In this document: positions 20,106 through 31,909 of the stretch, one piece after another
Numbering within the stretch: position 1 is the stretch's first letter
Layout: the number at the start of each line of letters is the position of its first letter
NCBI RefSeq assembly: GCF_910596095.1
Contig: NC_056553.1
Span: 19,553,725-19,617,724, forward strand
Direction: 5' to 3'
Length of the DNA stretch: 64,000 nt
Origin: Thunnus maccoyii
Taxonomy: Eukaryota; Chordata; Actinopteri; Scombriformes; Scombridae
Translations under genes and position numbers: made by a program
The notes under the pieces: generated by a model
Told to the model about the DNA's origin: nothing
Database searches by the model: none
The model's input: the letters and a program-made list of their open reading frames with translations, nothing else

Positions 20106-20570
20106 CTTAGGGGCATCACCTTAAAAAGTTAATATGGTGCACATTTGCTTATTTACAAATCCAACAGATAAGGAGCAACATTAGTGGTATTTTGAGTTGT
20201 GTTTCTGTCCACGTGATGAATGTAAGTCACTCTTCTTTTTTGCTCTGCTTTGGTTTCCTCCAACTCCTAAGGGAAATATATCTGTTATATCTGTTTTTAG
20301 AGCTTTCTTACCAAAGACAGCTGCGTGCTGTTTCTGTATATGACATTTATGAGAACAGTGAAAGTGAACCAAAACAGTAAAGTTGTAGATCGTAAAACCA
20401 AAACAGTGAGTTGAAAGATACTATAAAGCTCCTTAAAGCTGAGGGCAGCTGCAAAGTGTTATGATAAGGTTCATCACTATGAGTGACCCCCTTCACATTT
20501 AACAGAGTCATTTGATCCTAGCTATTGTAAAAATATGAGGTACTGCAGTTTTACAATGAGATAGATTGGT
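20106..20570 (+). repeat. Dispersed repeat, copy 1
   Basis: Aligns in order with 32930-33440 (copy 2): an initial CCAACAGATA/CCAGCAGATA block, GTGAACCAAAACAGTAAAGT, then a GAGCTGAAA-like stretch with GATGCTATAAAG, and a final CTCCTTCATATTTAA-like block. No coding capacity. Probably a decayed non-autonomous DNA transposon of fish; ends are approximate. Confidence 0.5.
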
Positions 20571-22020
20571 ATTTAAAAATATACTCATCTAATGTCACAA
20601 AGAAAGGCTGCAACAGGAAGGTGTCCCAACCACAATAAATGAGACAAAAAGTCCTCCCTAACACCAACAAGCAGCCAACTCCTTCCTAATGCTAAACACC
20701 AGAGAACTATGACTCAAACCTATAGTAAACAAGATATTTAACTGATTTTGAACAGGGTAATAGTTAAATTGTACTTAAATAATGAATATTTTAAGGGTGT
20801 TTTTATCAATTATGAAGCTCGGTTTGTCTTTATTCTCAGAAGATAACTGTAGACACTTTCATAATTCATTCCTCAGGGCAGCTCCAGATATTTCCCCTTC
20901 ATTGCATCACTTGTTCAATCTCAGTTCTTCGGCTTTTCCCTTTGGAATATAGGTTGACAAATATTAATCTGGCTGTCCAGAGAAATAACATAAATTCATA
21001 ATTCATCTGTTGTCATGTAGCGTTGCCTGTCTAATCAACAAACCACCTTGCCCATGTGTTGTTTTATTAGCTCTTGTGACCTCACCTGTTGTCTCCCTGA
21101 TCAGGTGATGAATGACTTTCATATCAGGTTAGTGCCAAAGTAAGATATACTGCAGGTGATGCCAGAGCCGAAGGAGGGAAATTAATTAAGAAAAACAACC
21201 ATGGACACAAATCCCAGTAAGTGTATGCAGTATCCACAGTCGCTCACAACAACAAAAAGATGCATCAAAGCTTTCTTTGTTTGCTTTTGTAGAAGAATGA
21301 GTTTCATTTAGGTCTATGTGAAACATGTCTCATTTGAAGAACAGCAAAGCTAACAGCTGCATAGTTTTACTGATTGCCTGCTTCATCTGCTGTTATTTTC
21401 TCTTAAAGCATGATATTGTTAGTTTAACAGTATGAGTCAAAGCAATTGGTATGAACTGAGAAGTGAATCGCTTAGTACACAAAGCCATCTGAGTGCCTCT
21501 GTGTAAAAACTGAAGAACTGGGAGGTTTGCTGAATCATTTAGGGCCCCGCTTAAAGAAATTTGAAAGAAGACAGCGCTTAATGAGATGTATCTAGGGATT
21601 CAACGGTCATGGTATTATTTTCCTACAATTCAATCCCATAAAAAATGAGCGGCTGTCGTTACCAACATTGATTTATTCCCACAGGTGTGCATTAGTTTCA
21701 GAGCCAGTGCCTTTTCATGGCAAGCTGCCAGAGATTAACTACAGCACATCAATATGCTTCGTAGAGACATCCTCATAGGATTTCTTCTTACTTTGCTGTC
21801 TCAGCTACGGCTCTGCTTTTGTTACATTCGTTTCTGTCGGATTTATGGAAGGGTAAGCCTGCAGTCAATGTCAGTGTTACTTACTGTAGCTTAGCTTTGT
21901 CTGTCACAGAGCTGAAACTTCATCTGTAGAGCCACACACATCCAAAAGGAATTACAAGGGAACATGGGTGATAAAGTATTGAAAGATTTCTGTCTTTTTC
22001 TATTATTCAGTGTGAATTTT

Positions 22021-22026
<6 letters not shown>

Positions 22027-22065
<39 letters not shown>
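22027..22065. repeat. (GT)n microsatellite
   Basis: An uninterrupted GT run of about 39 bases. Confidence 0.97.
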
Positions 22066-22066
<1 letters not shown>

Positions 22067-23590
22067 TTGCATAGGTTAGTCATTAAGACATTCACAGATT
22101 AATTTTAGTAAAACGTGAAGCAGGGACCCAACTTCAACCCACAGATCAAATCAGCACGTTATGAGTTGTGTGCCAGGGGACTTTTAAAATGCTTTCCCAT
22201 AGTGTACCAAGAAAAATTCAATTATAACTGACTAATTGAAAACAGTGCAGAGAATGATTGAAATGAATTAATTTGTTAAAGAATGTACACACATACTAGC
22301 TGAAGAGGTTTGAAGAGAGTCTTTGGTTATTAGGTAAATTGTTATTTTAATGGAAGGCAGCACAGAATTATGTCTCAGTGGAGCTGAGATGTTGGTGGTG
22401 GTGAAAATTTGAAAACCACAAAGGGTTTTATTTTTGTTTATATTTTTCCAACTCTGGTTAATCTGCATATAGGTTTCAGTACAATGGCTCATCATAGCAT
22501 TTAGAAGAATCTACATACACCAGCTCTCCTGGAGGACTTTAACTATCCCTTCACCTTAATGGTTCCCAAGGTATGGTATAGCTGGAGATGGTATCCGAGC
22601 ATTTCAATTAGAAAGTGACTGCTCAAAGCCTTTAATGTTAGGCCTGTCTTCACTGTCACAGACAAGATGCTCTTTGGCAGTCAGGAAATGCTGCAGTATG
22701 ATTGACACCTAAATCGTCTCTGCAGACAGGACTCAGGTTATTGGACCACCTTCAAGGGCGCATAAAAACAACAGGGAATTGGGGCTGAAATTAATAGTGT
22801 TGAGGCGGAAAAAATAACATATAACATGGTAGCTCAGGAGGGGATTAAAAATAACAAATAGCTCAATAATTACTACAGTTACGCTAATTAAAATTTCTCT
22901 TCATACTCTGGAGAAATTAATCCTGTCTGAATGAGACTTACAGCTTGGTTAGTTTTTAGTTGGATGTAGTATCTTAACTCCATTTGAGGACTTCTAGAAA
23001 TTTGTACCGTGTCGTCAAGCATTTTACTCCATAAATGTACCATGATGATGAAAGTATACGAGGTAAAAAGTAAGAGCTACTTCAGACAGCTTGTAAACTT
23101 TGTTAGTTGTAACTAAAGAAGTAACAAATTGATTCATCGGTATGGTTTATTCTATAGATTGAGGATGTTATCGTGCCCAAGGCTCATTCTGAATGAGACT
23201 CCTTTCATTTTATGGTTGGTCACATTAATATTATTTTGTAAGCTCATAACCATCAAAAGGAAAAACTACTAGGAAAAATCTTTTAAAAAAAGATGACAAT
23301 ATGAAATGCACATAACACTGATACCAAACTGTCACATTTTAATAACTGACTGAAACACTCTAAATGACAACAATACATGTGTTAGACCCCTAAAGACATC
23401 AGAGAAAAAAATTGGAAAGAAAGTAGAGAGCGAGAAAGAGAACTGCATGTTGAGTTACTCAAAGAAAGGAAACTTTCTGGAGTTTAGTTCATCAGAAAAG
23501 TCAGACAACTGTATTTGGAATAGCTGAGAGACATGAATTCTCCAGCAGTGAGACAGTGATGATCATCTGTCTCCATCTTAGAAGCATAGT

Positions 23591-23594
<4 letters not shown>

Positions 23595-23641
<47 letters not shown>
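23595..23641. repeat. (GA)n microsatellite
   Basis: An uninterrupted GA run of about 47 bases; the reverse strand gives an artefactual Ser-Leu open frame. Confidence 0.97.
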
Positions 23642-23642
<1 letters not shown>

Positions 23643-25195
23643 AGTCTGGAAACTGGGACCTTGAATGTCTGGAGCTGCAAGTGTGAGATAATAATGAATT
23701 TAGACAGAATATTCATTGAATAGTTTTATTATTTTACACTGAATAGAATACACACCTTACATGAAGATTAAGAAGACAAACTTCAATCCAAAATATGAAC
23801 TACTGTGTTATCGACATCTCTTAACTATCCCCTGCTGTTCTTTTAATTTATTTCGTTTTTGCTTGCTCCTGTTCTAGTACTGACTGCACCCACACTAACA
23901 ATATAGCACAATACAAATTAGTTTAGTTTTGGTAGTTAGACCAGAAGACTGTGACGTGCACATAGAGCTGCAGTGTTAAAGGAGAAGAATACATTGTTGG
24001 ACTGGATGCCAATACAACAATTAATCACTGCCTGTACTGGTGTGAAGTGGTTTATTAAATAAAAAATGCTCTTTATTACAGCAAATAAATCTGCCTTTTA
24101 TCAAATTTCACAAGATTTGGAAATGATTGCAAGCCTAAAAACAACTATGTCATCATATCTGTGACACAAACCGTGGCAGAAATTCTCACGTGCTTATGTT
24201 TCCAATGTTTTCTATGAACTGTGCACTAGCCCACACTAGTGTAATTTAGCCATAGGGTTACAAAGTATGGCAGTGCAAGAGAGCAGTGGATGAGTTCAGC
24301 AACCTTGTGGCCGGTCTTTATCACACCCGTAATAACAGAGGAGAGAGTAATTCCATTGATAATGAAATCTGACTCAATATATTCACCGCCCTACTTGTCA
24401 TTCTGCACACACTCTGCTCAGTGTCACTTTTTGGAGTAAATTAATCATTCCAGCTGTTATTTACATCGAGTATGTCCACAGCTGTATCAGCCAAATTATT
24501 GCCATAAATCTCTCTAATTCTGGAGTCTGTCCACTTTGTATATTTGATAGACGTGCATGAATTTAACCTGATCAAAACTTTGAGCCTGGAGATGTTTTCT
24601 CCGTTTCTTCTTGTTTGCATCAATAAAAGCCAACTGTATTGATACACGACTTTACAAGACTTTAATGAGCCTTTTCTTTCCATGAAATATCCCCAATGAT
24701 TAAACACACAACTAAACGAGCTTACTGAAACACTATAAATGCAAATTTGTGTGGTTGAAATGCAAATACTGTTCTATTTGCATGGAAAAAGCCATATCCT
24801 GACTCATTTCTTCCTTAATTGGAAGGGAAGTCTCACATTGTTTCTCTTCTAATTGATAGAAACCAAAAGATAGAAATGGTGAACACAAAAGGGCATCCTG
24901 CACCTTCTACTCTGCTCATGTCCTGGCATTACTTGTTGGTTACATGTGATTACAGACTGTTGCTACAGATACTGTAGCAGACCAGGGCTTGTACTGTAGT
25001 CCAGGTTTCATCTCCAGCTTCTGTGTTTCTGGATAGACCTTATTATTTTACACAAATTTTATCAATATTCAGCACCAGATTTACATACATTCAGTTTAAA
25101 TCTGCAATCTGTGTGTAATTAGCACCAGATTTAGAAAGGCAGCAGCCAATTTCTCAATCAGCGACTGGGACTGCCCTCTGGCCACATTCTCTAAG

Positions 25196-25665
25196 AGCCT
25201 GTCCTCCCAAAAAAAATGTCCCTATAGGTCATAAACTATGTCACCAAAAACAATCTATAGTTACCTTTGAGTGACAGACGCCATCTTGCAGCAGTAAAAA
25301 TTATGACCCGCAGTCATAATATATATATATATATATATAAACGTCATCTGCAAGTCAGATGACGTTTATATATATATAAGGTGACTTCCTTATTAAATTC
25401 AGAGTTGGGTGGATGGCGAGACAGTTAGTTAGGTGGCAAAAAGTGGACTTAGCAGGAGGAGACTGCTATTTGCTTCCCATTTCCAACCGTGAGTCGGGGC
25501 ATTTGGTGGTGGTGTTCACTGTTGCCATGACGACAAAGGTTGCCTAACTGTAAAGAAGTAGTAACCATGTTTCATGTGAACATTTTAATGCAAACTATGA
25601 TCTTTCCCTAATCCTAACCAAGTGGTTTTTGTGCCTAAACCTAACCAGACCTTAACCACAGCGTT
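25196..25665 (-). mobile_element. Dispersed fish repeat with terminal hairpin, copy 1
   Basis: Read on the - strand it matches 63375-63610 in order: TAGGTTTAGGCACAAAAACC, then CCACCCAACT, CACCTTATAT...GTCATCTG, and GGGTCATA-TTTACT followed by a block with ATGGCGT and ACTATAG(G/A)TTG. Copy 1 contains a near-perfect TA-rich palindrome (25328-25378) and extra sequence. No coding frame. Likely a non-autonomous DNA element; ends approximate. Confidence 0.5.
25328..25378. repeat. Perfect inverted repeat (23-bp arms, 5-base loop)
   Basis: The left arm 25328-25350 ends AAACGTCATCTG; loop CAAGT; the right arm 25356-25378 begins CAGATGACGTTT. Outer parts of both arms are TA repeats. The core GTCATCTG is shared with the related repeat at 63 kb, where it is single, so this palindrome is a local change in this copy. 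Confidence 0.9.
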
Positions 25666-26586
25666 GTCGCATCATAAAACATCATTATTTTTTAACAGTG
25701 ATTTGTAAAGGTTTTGGAAAGCTGCATATTATGCTCCACTGGGTTGTTCTATATATCCCTGCCTCTGCTGAGTTAATATATCCCCCTCATAGTGATTTAT
25801 GCTGCTTCACCAATAGACCATATAAAATATCTAAAATAAATATAGGCTGTTTAAAAAAACCTATACCATGGTTAACTTCTCTCCATCAGCACTGGATATT
25901 CAGAGTGCCCTGATGGCATCCTGTGCTAATTCTTTAAAGCAGCGATATTCCACAGCATCTTTTAAAGCTTTAAATTCCAAGCAAAATGTGCCAATCACCT
26001 GAGAAGTCTGTTGACACCACATTTCTCCAGCAGCTCTATAAGCTGTCAGCACTGTGTAAGGAAACACTATCTTCCAGTGTCCTCTGTCTACAACAGAAAG
26101 CACTTGTCCACAGTTCTAATTTCCATTTGAACAAGTTGAACAAAGTGCATATAAAGGCTATTTGATTTGTTCTTGTACATCTCACCCACTTTCCCTGATA
26201 AATACCAATGTTTAGCATTCACTGCACGACTGAAGTGCAGTCTAGTGAATCCTCTTGAACCAGAACTCTATCAATTCTGTCTGCCAACACTTACCATCAG
26301 CCAGAGCTTGGTGATAAGTGGACAGCCGCTGTTATTAACAGTCCCACAGGCATTCATATGACACATAACAATGACGCATGGCACAGAAGTTCAAAAGGCA
26401 ACATATTTCACTGGACAACACACAGTCTAAACAAAATGTTGGAAGAATGTCTTCCAGTGGAGGAAGTTGAAAAAATCTCTTTATTGTTGAATGTCAGAAA
26501 CTAACATCAGTAAGAATTCTAGTGGCCCTGTGCCTGATTTATAATAATCTCACAGCTCATTCAACCTCACCAAAACAGAGTGTATT

Positions 26587-26812
26587 ATAGAGGACATATT
26601 ATGTACATTTCCATATTTTAATTCTGGGGCTTTACTGGTAAATCTTTGCATGATTTAAAGTTCTAAAATCGTATCTCATATTGGCGCTTTATGCAGTCCC
26701 TTAGTTCAGCCTCTGTCTGAAACAGTTTTAGCTCCTGTTTCTTTGAGGCCCCCTCCCGATGAGCCCACTCTGTTGTGATTGGGAGGCTTCTGTAAGCTGC
26801 CCCTTTAATTAT
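26587..26812 (+). mobile_element. 5' part of GGGGACATATTATG-type element
   Basis: Begins AGGACATATTATGTACATTT and shares GCGCTTTATGCAGT / CTTTATGCAGTTCAGCC and GAGCCCACTCTGTTGTGATT with the element at 16331-17256. The right part is replaced by the tRNA-Gly repeat unit, so the array's left boundary lies within this element. Confidence 0.5.
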
Positions 26813-27088
26813 GCGTAACTTTAAGCCTCAAGAAAATTTAAATGGGTGAGTAAAATTCACCCACCGCACAGTTGTCATGAACAGGGAAATTAGCTATAGA
26901 AACCAAAAATGTTCTTTGTATGAGGCTGTAAACATGTTTGTTTCTGCTGTAAAGTTGAGTATTTCAACATGGGGGTCTGGACAGATTGACTCCCTTTTGG
27001 AGCCAGTCTTAAGTTTTGGCACTTTTGCGTTAGCTTTGTTTTTCAGCCCCAGAGATTGCCACTTGCTTTATAAACAACGACATAGAGC

Positions 27089-27160
27089 TGTGATGGCTGG
27101 GAAGCGAACCAAGGTCAACTGCTTGGAAGGAAGCTATGCTCACCACTATACCACCATCGC
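27089..27160 (-). pseudogene. tRNA-Gly(TCC) pseudogene, copy 1
   Basis: Same 72-base layout as the intact copies with anticodon TCC, but three stems are damaged: acceptor C2 faces A71, an anticodon-stem G is replaced by T, and the T-stem has a T-C mismatch. The B box reads GGTTCGCTTCC instead of GGTTCGATTCC. Shares A71 with copy 4. Probably not a working tRNA gene. Confidence 0.8.
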
Positions 27161-28239
27161 TGTGCCAGATGAGGATTTTACTGCCAACTCAGCACTTTAT
27201 ATCAGTGTAAGAATTCAACAGGGAGAGGAGGAGGAACAGAGGAGAGGAAGAGGGAGGTACACCAAGCAGAGAAGAGGAGAATGTAGTTTGACATACCTGT
27301 AACTAATAGTAATATTATTATTGACTACGGAAGCTACACTGCAAAAAACTAAATGATAACAGAGTGGATATTGTATGTAGTCGATGTATGAAGTAAAGGA
27401 CTGTGCAGAGGAGTAAGTAGTCCTGGTCCAGTCCAACATCTAGAATCACTTATTTGAAAGCGACCAGATTCACTGTTTCAGTCTTGAAGGCATTTCACTA
27501 CTCATCCAAGAGGTCCCTCCAGTTCTCAACTACACTCCCGAGACTGAAAATGTGATTACTGTTATTAGACTTTGGAGCCGTTTATAAATGAACTAATGTG
27601 ACCCGGGCGAGGAGCAGTTCACCCTGTAAGGCGGTGTGGCTCACTGACGTATTTTAATAGTTTTTCGACAACAACAGAAGTCTGCGGCGCAGAAGAGTAC
27701 GATATAACAGGCTTTGGATGATGTAGGTGAACAACTGAATATTTTCTTCAGTTGTTCATCAACAATGTGACGAAACCCTTATTTTCAATCACTTCCCAAA
27801 CGTTCTCGGGCAGGTTTCGTAAGAGGACTTGAGGAAAGCCTGTGGTATGTCTGCAATTTAAAGCAATTTATTAGAAGAGACCAACAGAAAACTGACCTGC
27901 ACCACCCTCTGGAAGACGAAGTCAAAGATGAAGTCGAGCTTTGGACATTGGCACTGCGTGACTTTTAGCCTCAAGAAAATTCAAATGGGTGAGTTATATA
28001 AAATATCTCCCACTGTTGAGTTGTCATGAATGGGAAATTAGCTATAAAGACCAAAACCCTTTTTTGTACCGTAAAGCTGGGCATTTCAACATGCAGCATG
28101 AGGGTCTATGCAGATTGACTCGCTTTTGGAGGCAGCCTCAAGTGGCCATTCAAGTAACTGCAGTATTTGGCACTTTCACACTGGCTTGGTTTCTCAGCCA
28201 CGGAAGTTGCTGCTTGCTTTGTAAACAAGGAAACGGAAC

Positions 28240-28311
28240 TGCGATGGCCAGGAATCGAACCCGGGTCAACTGCTTGGAAGGCAGCTATGCTCACCACTAT
28301 ACCACCATCGC
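28240..28311 (-). tRNA. tRNA-Gly(TCC), copy 2
   Basis: The 72-base cloverleaf has acceptor GCGATGG/CCATCGC with discriminator A, D-arm GTATAGTGGTGAGC, anticodon loop CTTCCAA (TCC), T-loop TTCGATT and B box GGTTCGATTCC. It matches vertebrate tRNA-Gly-TCC apart from the acceptor stem. One T-stem pair is G-U, which is tolerated. No CCA is encoded, as expected for a nuclear gene. No run of four T follows within about 90 bases on its strand. Confidence 0.92.
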
Positions 28312-29057
28312 TGTGCCAGATGAGGATTTTACCGCAAAATCAGCACTTTATATCAGTGTAAGAATTCAACAGGGAGAGGAGGAGGAACAGAGGAGAGGAA
28401 GAGGGAGGTACACCAAGCAGAGAAGAGAAGACATACCTGTAACTAATAGTAATATTATTATTGACTAAGGAAGCTACACTGCAAGAAACTAAATGATAAC
28501 AGAGTGGATATTGTATGTAGTCAATGTATGAAGTAAAGGACTGTGCAGAAGAGTAAGTAGAGCAGGTCCAGTCCAACATCTAGAATCACTCAGTTGTTGA
28601 AAGCAACTAGATTCATTGTTTCATTCTTGAAGGCATTTCACTACTCATCCAAGAGGTGGTGGCTCCTGGCTTCTCAGAATTCCATCAGGCAGCGCATGAA
28701 CAAGATTCACCACCCTCTGGAAGACGAAGTCAAAGATGAAGTCGAGCTTTGGACATTGGCATTGCGTGACTTTTAGCCTCAAGAAAATTCAAATGGGTGA
28801 GTTATATAAAGTATCTCCCACTGTTGAGTTGTCATGAACGGGAATTTAGCTATAGAGACCAAAGCCCTTTTTTGTACCAGGTTGTAAACGCATTTGTTTC
28901 TACCGTAAAGCTGGGCGTTTCAACATGTAGCATGACGGTCTATGTAGATTGACTCGCTTTTGGAGGCAGCCTCAAGTAACAGCAGTATTTGGCATTTTCA
29001 CACTGGCTTGGTTTCTCAGCCACAGAAGTTGCCGCTTTGTAAACAAGGAAACGGATC

Positions 29058-29129
29058 TGCGATGGCCGGGAATCGAACCCGGGTCAACTGCTTGGAAGGC
29101 AGCTATGCTCACCACTATACCACCATCGC
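29058..29129 (-). tRNA. tRNA-Gly(TCC), copy 3
   Basis: The cloverleaf is fully paired: acceptor GCGATGG/CCATCGC, anticodon TCC, T-stem CCGGG/CCCGG, B box GGTTCGATTCC. It is the best of the four copies and differs from copy 2 only in the T-stem. Its flanks are essentially the same as those of copy 2. No TTTT terminator lies close downstream. Confidence 0.95.
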
Positions 29130-29540
29130 TGTGCCAGATGAGGATTTTACCGCAAAATCAGCACTTTATATCAGTGTAAGAATTCAACAGGGAGAGGAGG
29201 AGGAACAGAGGAGAGGAAGAGGGAGGTACACCAAGCAGAGAAGAGAAGACATACCTGTAACTAATAGTAATATTATTATTGACTAAGGAAGCTACACTGC
29301 AAGAAACTAAATGATAACAGAGTGGATATTGTATGTAGTCAATGTATGAAGTAAAGGACTGTGCAGAAGAGTAAGTAGAGCAGGTCCAGTCCAACATCTA
29401 GAATCACTCAGTTGTTGAAAGCAACTAGATTCATTGTTTCATTCTTGAAGGCATTTCACTACTCATCCAAGAGGTCCCCCCTGTGGTTCTCCTGGCTTCT
29501 CAGAATTCAATCAGGCAGTGCGTGAACAAGACTCAGGCAG

Positions 29541-29622
29541 CGTTGTCGGCAGGATTCGAACCTGCGCGGGGAGACCCCAACGGATTTCTAGTCCATCGCC
29601 TTAACCACTCGGCCACGACAAC
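29541..29622 (-). tRNA. tRNA-Ser(AGA), copy 1
   Basis: This is an 82-base type II tRNA on the - strand: acceptor GTTGTCG/CGACAAC with discriminator G, D-arm GGCCGAGTGGTTAAGGC, anticodon loop CTAGAAA (AGA), long variable arm around GGGGTCTCCCC, and B box GGTTCGAATCC. It matches vertebrate tRNA-Ser-AGA almost fully, including the G discriminator needed for serylation. One anticodon-stem pair is T-G. It lies upstream of tRNA-Gly copy 3 on the same strand. Confidence 0.95.
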
Positions 29623-30074
29623 CACCCTGTTAAGAAATTGTTGTTCAGGTGTCAAATGCATACATGTCCCACGTGTTGTTCCACCAATACTACACTACAG
29701 TACAACATTCATATCATCGCCTCACAAAGAGCTTCACAGACAGTTTGTAAAGGCAGTATTACTCAACTGTGTCTCGATAGAGATCTGACAGGTAATAAAA
29801 GAAAAGTAACCATGTTATAGATATGTCACATCACCATCACCTCCAAATAAAAGACACTATTGTCTTTGTTTAAATTAGTGAAAAGTATTCCACAACTTCC
29901 TCTGTCCTGTCTTATTACGCTTTTCTATTAGGGAGTGTTTGTAATGTTCTGTCCCACTCATACACAAGCTCTTATATACAAATTGCATGTGCATATTTTT
30001 TCAGTGTGAAGCCTTTTGATTTTTCATCTCTGCTGATGTGATGTCTACAAGTTGGTCATCATCATAAAGCCTGT

Positions 30075-30146
30075 TGGAGATGCCGGGGATTGAACCCAGG
30101 GCCTCATACATGCAAAGCATGCGCTCTACCACTGAGCTACACCCCC
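30075..30146 (-). tRNA. tRNA-Ala(TGC)
   Basis: The 72-base cloverleaf has acceptor GGGGGTG/CATCTCC with discriminator A, D-arm TAGCTCAGTGGTAGAGC, anticodon loop CTTTGCA (TGC), T-loop TTCAATC. It matches vertebrate tRNA-Ala-TGC. The G3-U70 pair that marks tRNA-Ala for its synthetase is present; G5-U68 is an added wobble. No TTTT run in the first 70 bases downstream. Confidence 0.93.
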
Positions 30147-30147
30147 A

Positions 30148-30690
30148 CTTTCAAAAAATGAATTAAGACAACAGAAGTATGATAAACGATTGAACAGAGG
30201 GCTGTAGTACAACTTAAGCTGGATATGTACTTCAGCGTAAAGAAGATACACCATAACCACAGCAGTTACATGTGTAGGCCCTGAAACCACAACGTAGGCT
30301 ACACTACAAATGATCCAAAAGTCCAGAACCCCAAAAATTCACTTTGCAATCATGTCAAACTAAGACGAGCAGCAAACCGTCACAATGACAAAGTAAAACC
30401 AGCAAATGTTTGGCAGTTTGCTCTATTGACTACATAAGAAATGAATCCATTACGAAAAAAGAGGATTTTCAGTCAATTTCCATTCACCACAAATGCTCTT
30501 AAATCACTCGTCTCTGAAGAACGAATCTGTTCGTATGATTTATTCTTGCATGAGGCCCACTGTCTCAAGAGAGCGATCTTTTCACCCTCAGTGATGTGAT
30601 ACAAATTCAAGAGTTTGTGATATTTAGTACAACAAGCTAGCGAAGCTCTGTAAACATAACCGTGTTCCCACGCATGTACAGTGGAGTGTG
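30148..30690. other. Spacer within the tRNA array
   Basis: Unique to one unit of the array; lies between tRNA-Ala and the R block. No gene seen. Contains ordinary-looking repeat-like DNA (30200-30310). Confidence 0.4.
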
Positions 30691-31418
30691 CCGTACAATG
30701 AACTACTCTCCCGAGACTGAAAACGTGATTGCGGTTATCAGACTTTGGAGCTGTTTGTAAACAAACTAATGTGACCCAGGCGAGGAACATGTCACTCTGT
30801 GCAACGGTGTGACTCACTGGCATATTTTAATAGTTTTTCAACAACAACAGAGGTCTGCAGCACAGAGAAATACGATATAACAGGCTTCAGATGATGTAGA
30901 CGAACAATTGGAATATTTTCTTCAGTAGTTACTCAACAATCTGACGGACCCCTAATTTTTGATCACTTTCCAAATATTCTATGGCAGGGTTCATAAGAAG
31001 ACTTGAGGGAATCCTGTGGTATGTCTGCAATTTAAGGCAATTTATTAGAAGAGACCAACAGAAAGCTGACCTGCACCCCCCTCTGGAAGACAAAGACAAG
31101 TTTGGACAGTGGTGCTGCGTGACTTCTGCCTCAAGAAAATGTAAATGGGTGAGTTATATAAAAACTTTCCCACCATACATGAACATGGAAATATTAGAGA
31201 AATATAGGGACCAAAACCCTTTTTTGTAACAGGCTGTTTCTGCTGTAAAGTTGGGCATTTCAACATGCAGCATGGGGGTCCACGCTGAGTGACTCACTTT
31301 TGGAGCCAGCCTCAAGTGGCCATTCGAGCAACTGCATTTTGTGGCACTTTAGCGTTGGCTTGGTTTCCCTGCCACGGAAGTTGCCGCTTGCTTTGTAAAC
31401 AACGAAACTAAACTAAAC

Positions 31419-31490
31419 TGTGATGGCCGGGAATCGAACCCGGGTCAACTGCTTGGAAGGCAGCTATGCTCACCACTATACCACCATCAC
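31419..31490 (-). tRNA. tRNA-Gly(TCC), copy 4, with compensated acceptor stem
   Basis: Body identical to copy 3, but the acceptor stem is GTGATGG/CCATCAC: pair 2-71 is T-A where copies 2 and 3 have C-G. Both sides changed, so pairing is kept. Anticodon TCC, T-arm and B box intact. No TTTT run in the first 60 bases downstream. Confidence 0.93.
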
Positions 31491-31909
31491 TGTGCAAGAT
31501 GAGGATTTTACTGCAAAATCAGCACTTTATATCAGTGTAAGAATTCAACAGGGAGAGGAGGAGGAACAGAGGAGAGGAAGAGGGATGTACACCAAGCAGA
31601 GAAGAGGAGAATGTAGTTTGACATACCTGTAACTAATAGTAATATTATTATTGACTACGGAAGCTACACTGCTAAACACTAAATGATAACAGAGTGGATA
31701 TTGTATGTAGTCAATGTATAAAGTAAAGGACTGTGCAGAAGAGTAAGTAGCACAGGTCCAGTCCAACATCTAGAATCACTCATTTGAAAGCAACTGGATT
31801 CACTGTTTCATTCCTGAAGACATTTCACTACTCATCCAAGAGGTGGCCCCTACGGTTCTCCTGGCTTCTCAGAATTCAATCGGGCAGCGCGTGAACAAGA
31901 TTCAGGCAT

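Larger units (their letters stand above)
20571..25195. other. Gene-free desert with candidate regulatory stretches
   Basis: No gene recognised. It holds a (GT)n run (22027-22065) and a (GA)n run (23595-23641). Stretches 21040-21900, 22540-22960 and 24250-24850 are complex, free of obvious repeats, and carry clustered TAATTA/ATTAAT sites as many developmental enhancers do. Conservation is not testable from a single sequence. Confidence 0.3.

Noticed and set aside
26877-27302. 141-codon open frame across tRNA-Gly copy 1
   Set aside because: Runs straight through the tRNA pseudogene and interspersed repeat; matching frames in other copies are just the repeat unit.
28340-28579. Repeated 74-79 codon open frames on the - strand of the tRNA array (four copies)
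   Set aside because: They recur only because the block is duplicated; sequence is purine/pyrimidine biased, overlaps tRNA flanks, and the longer copies differ by indels.
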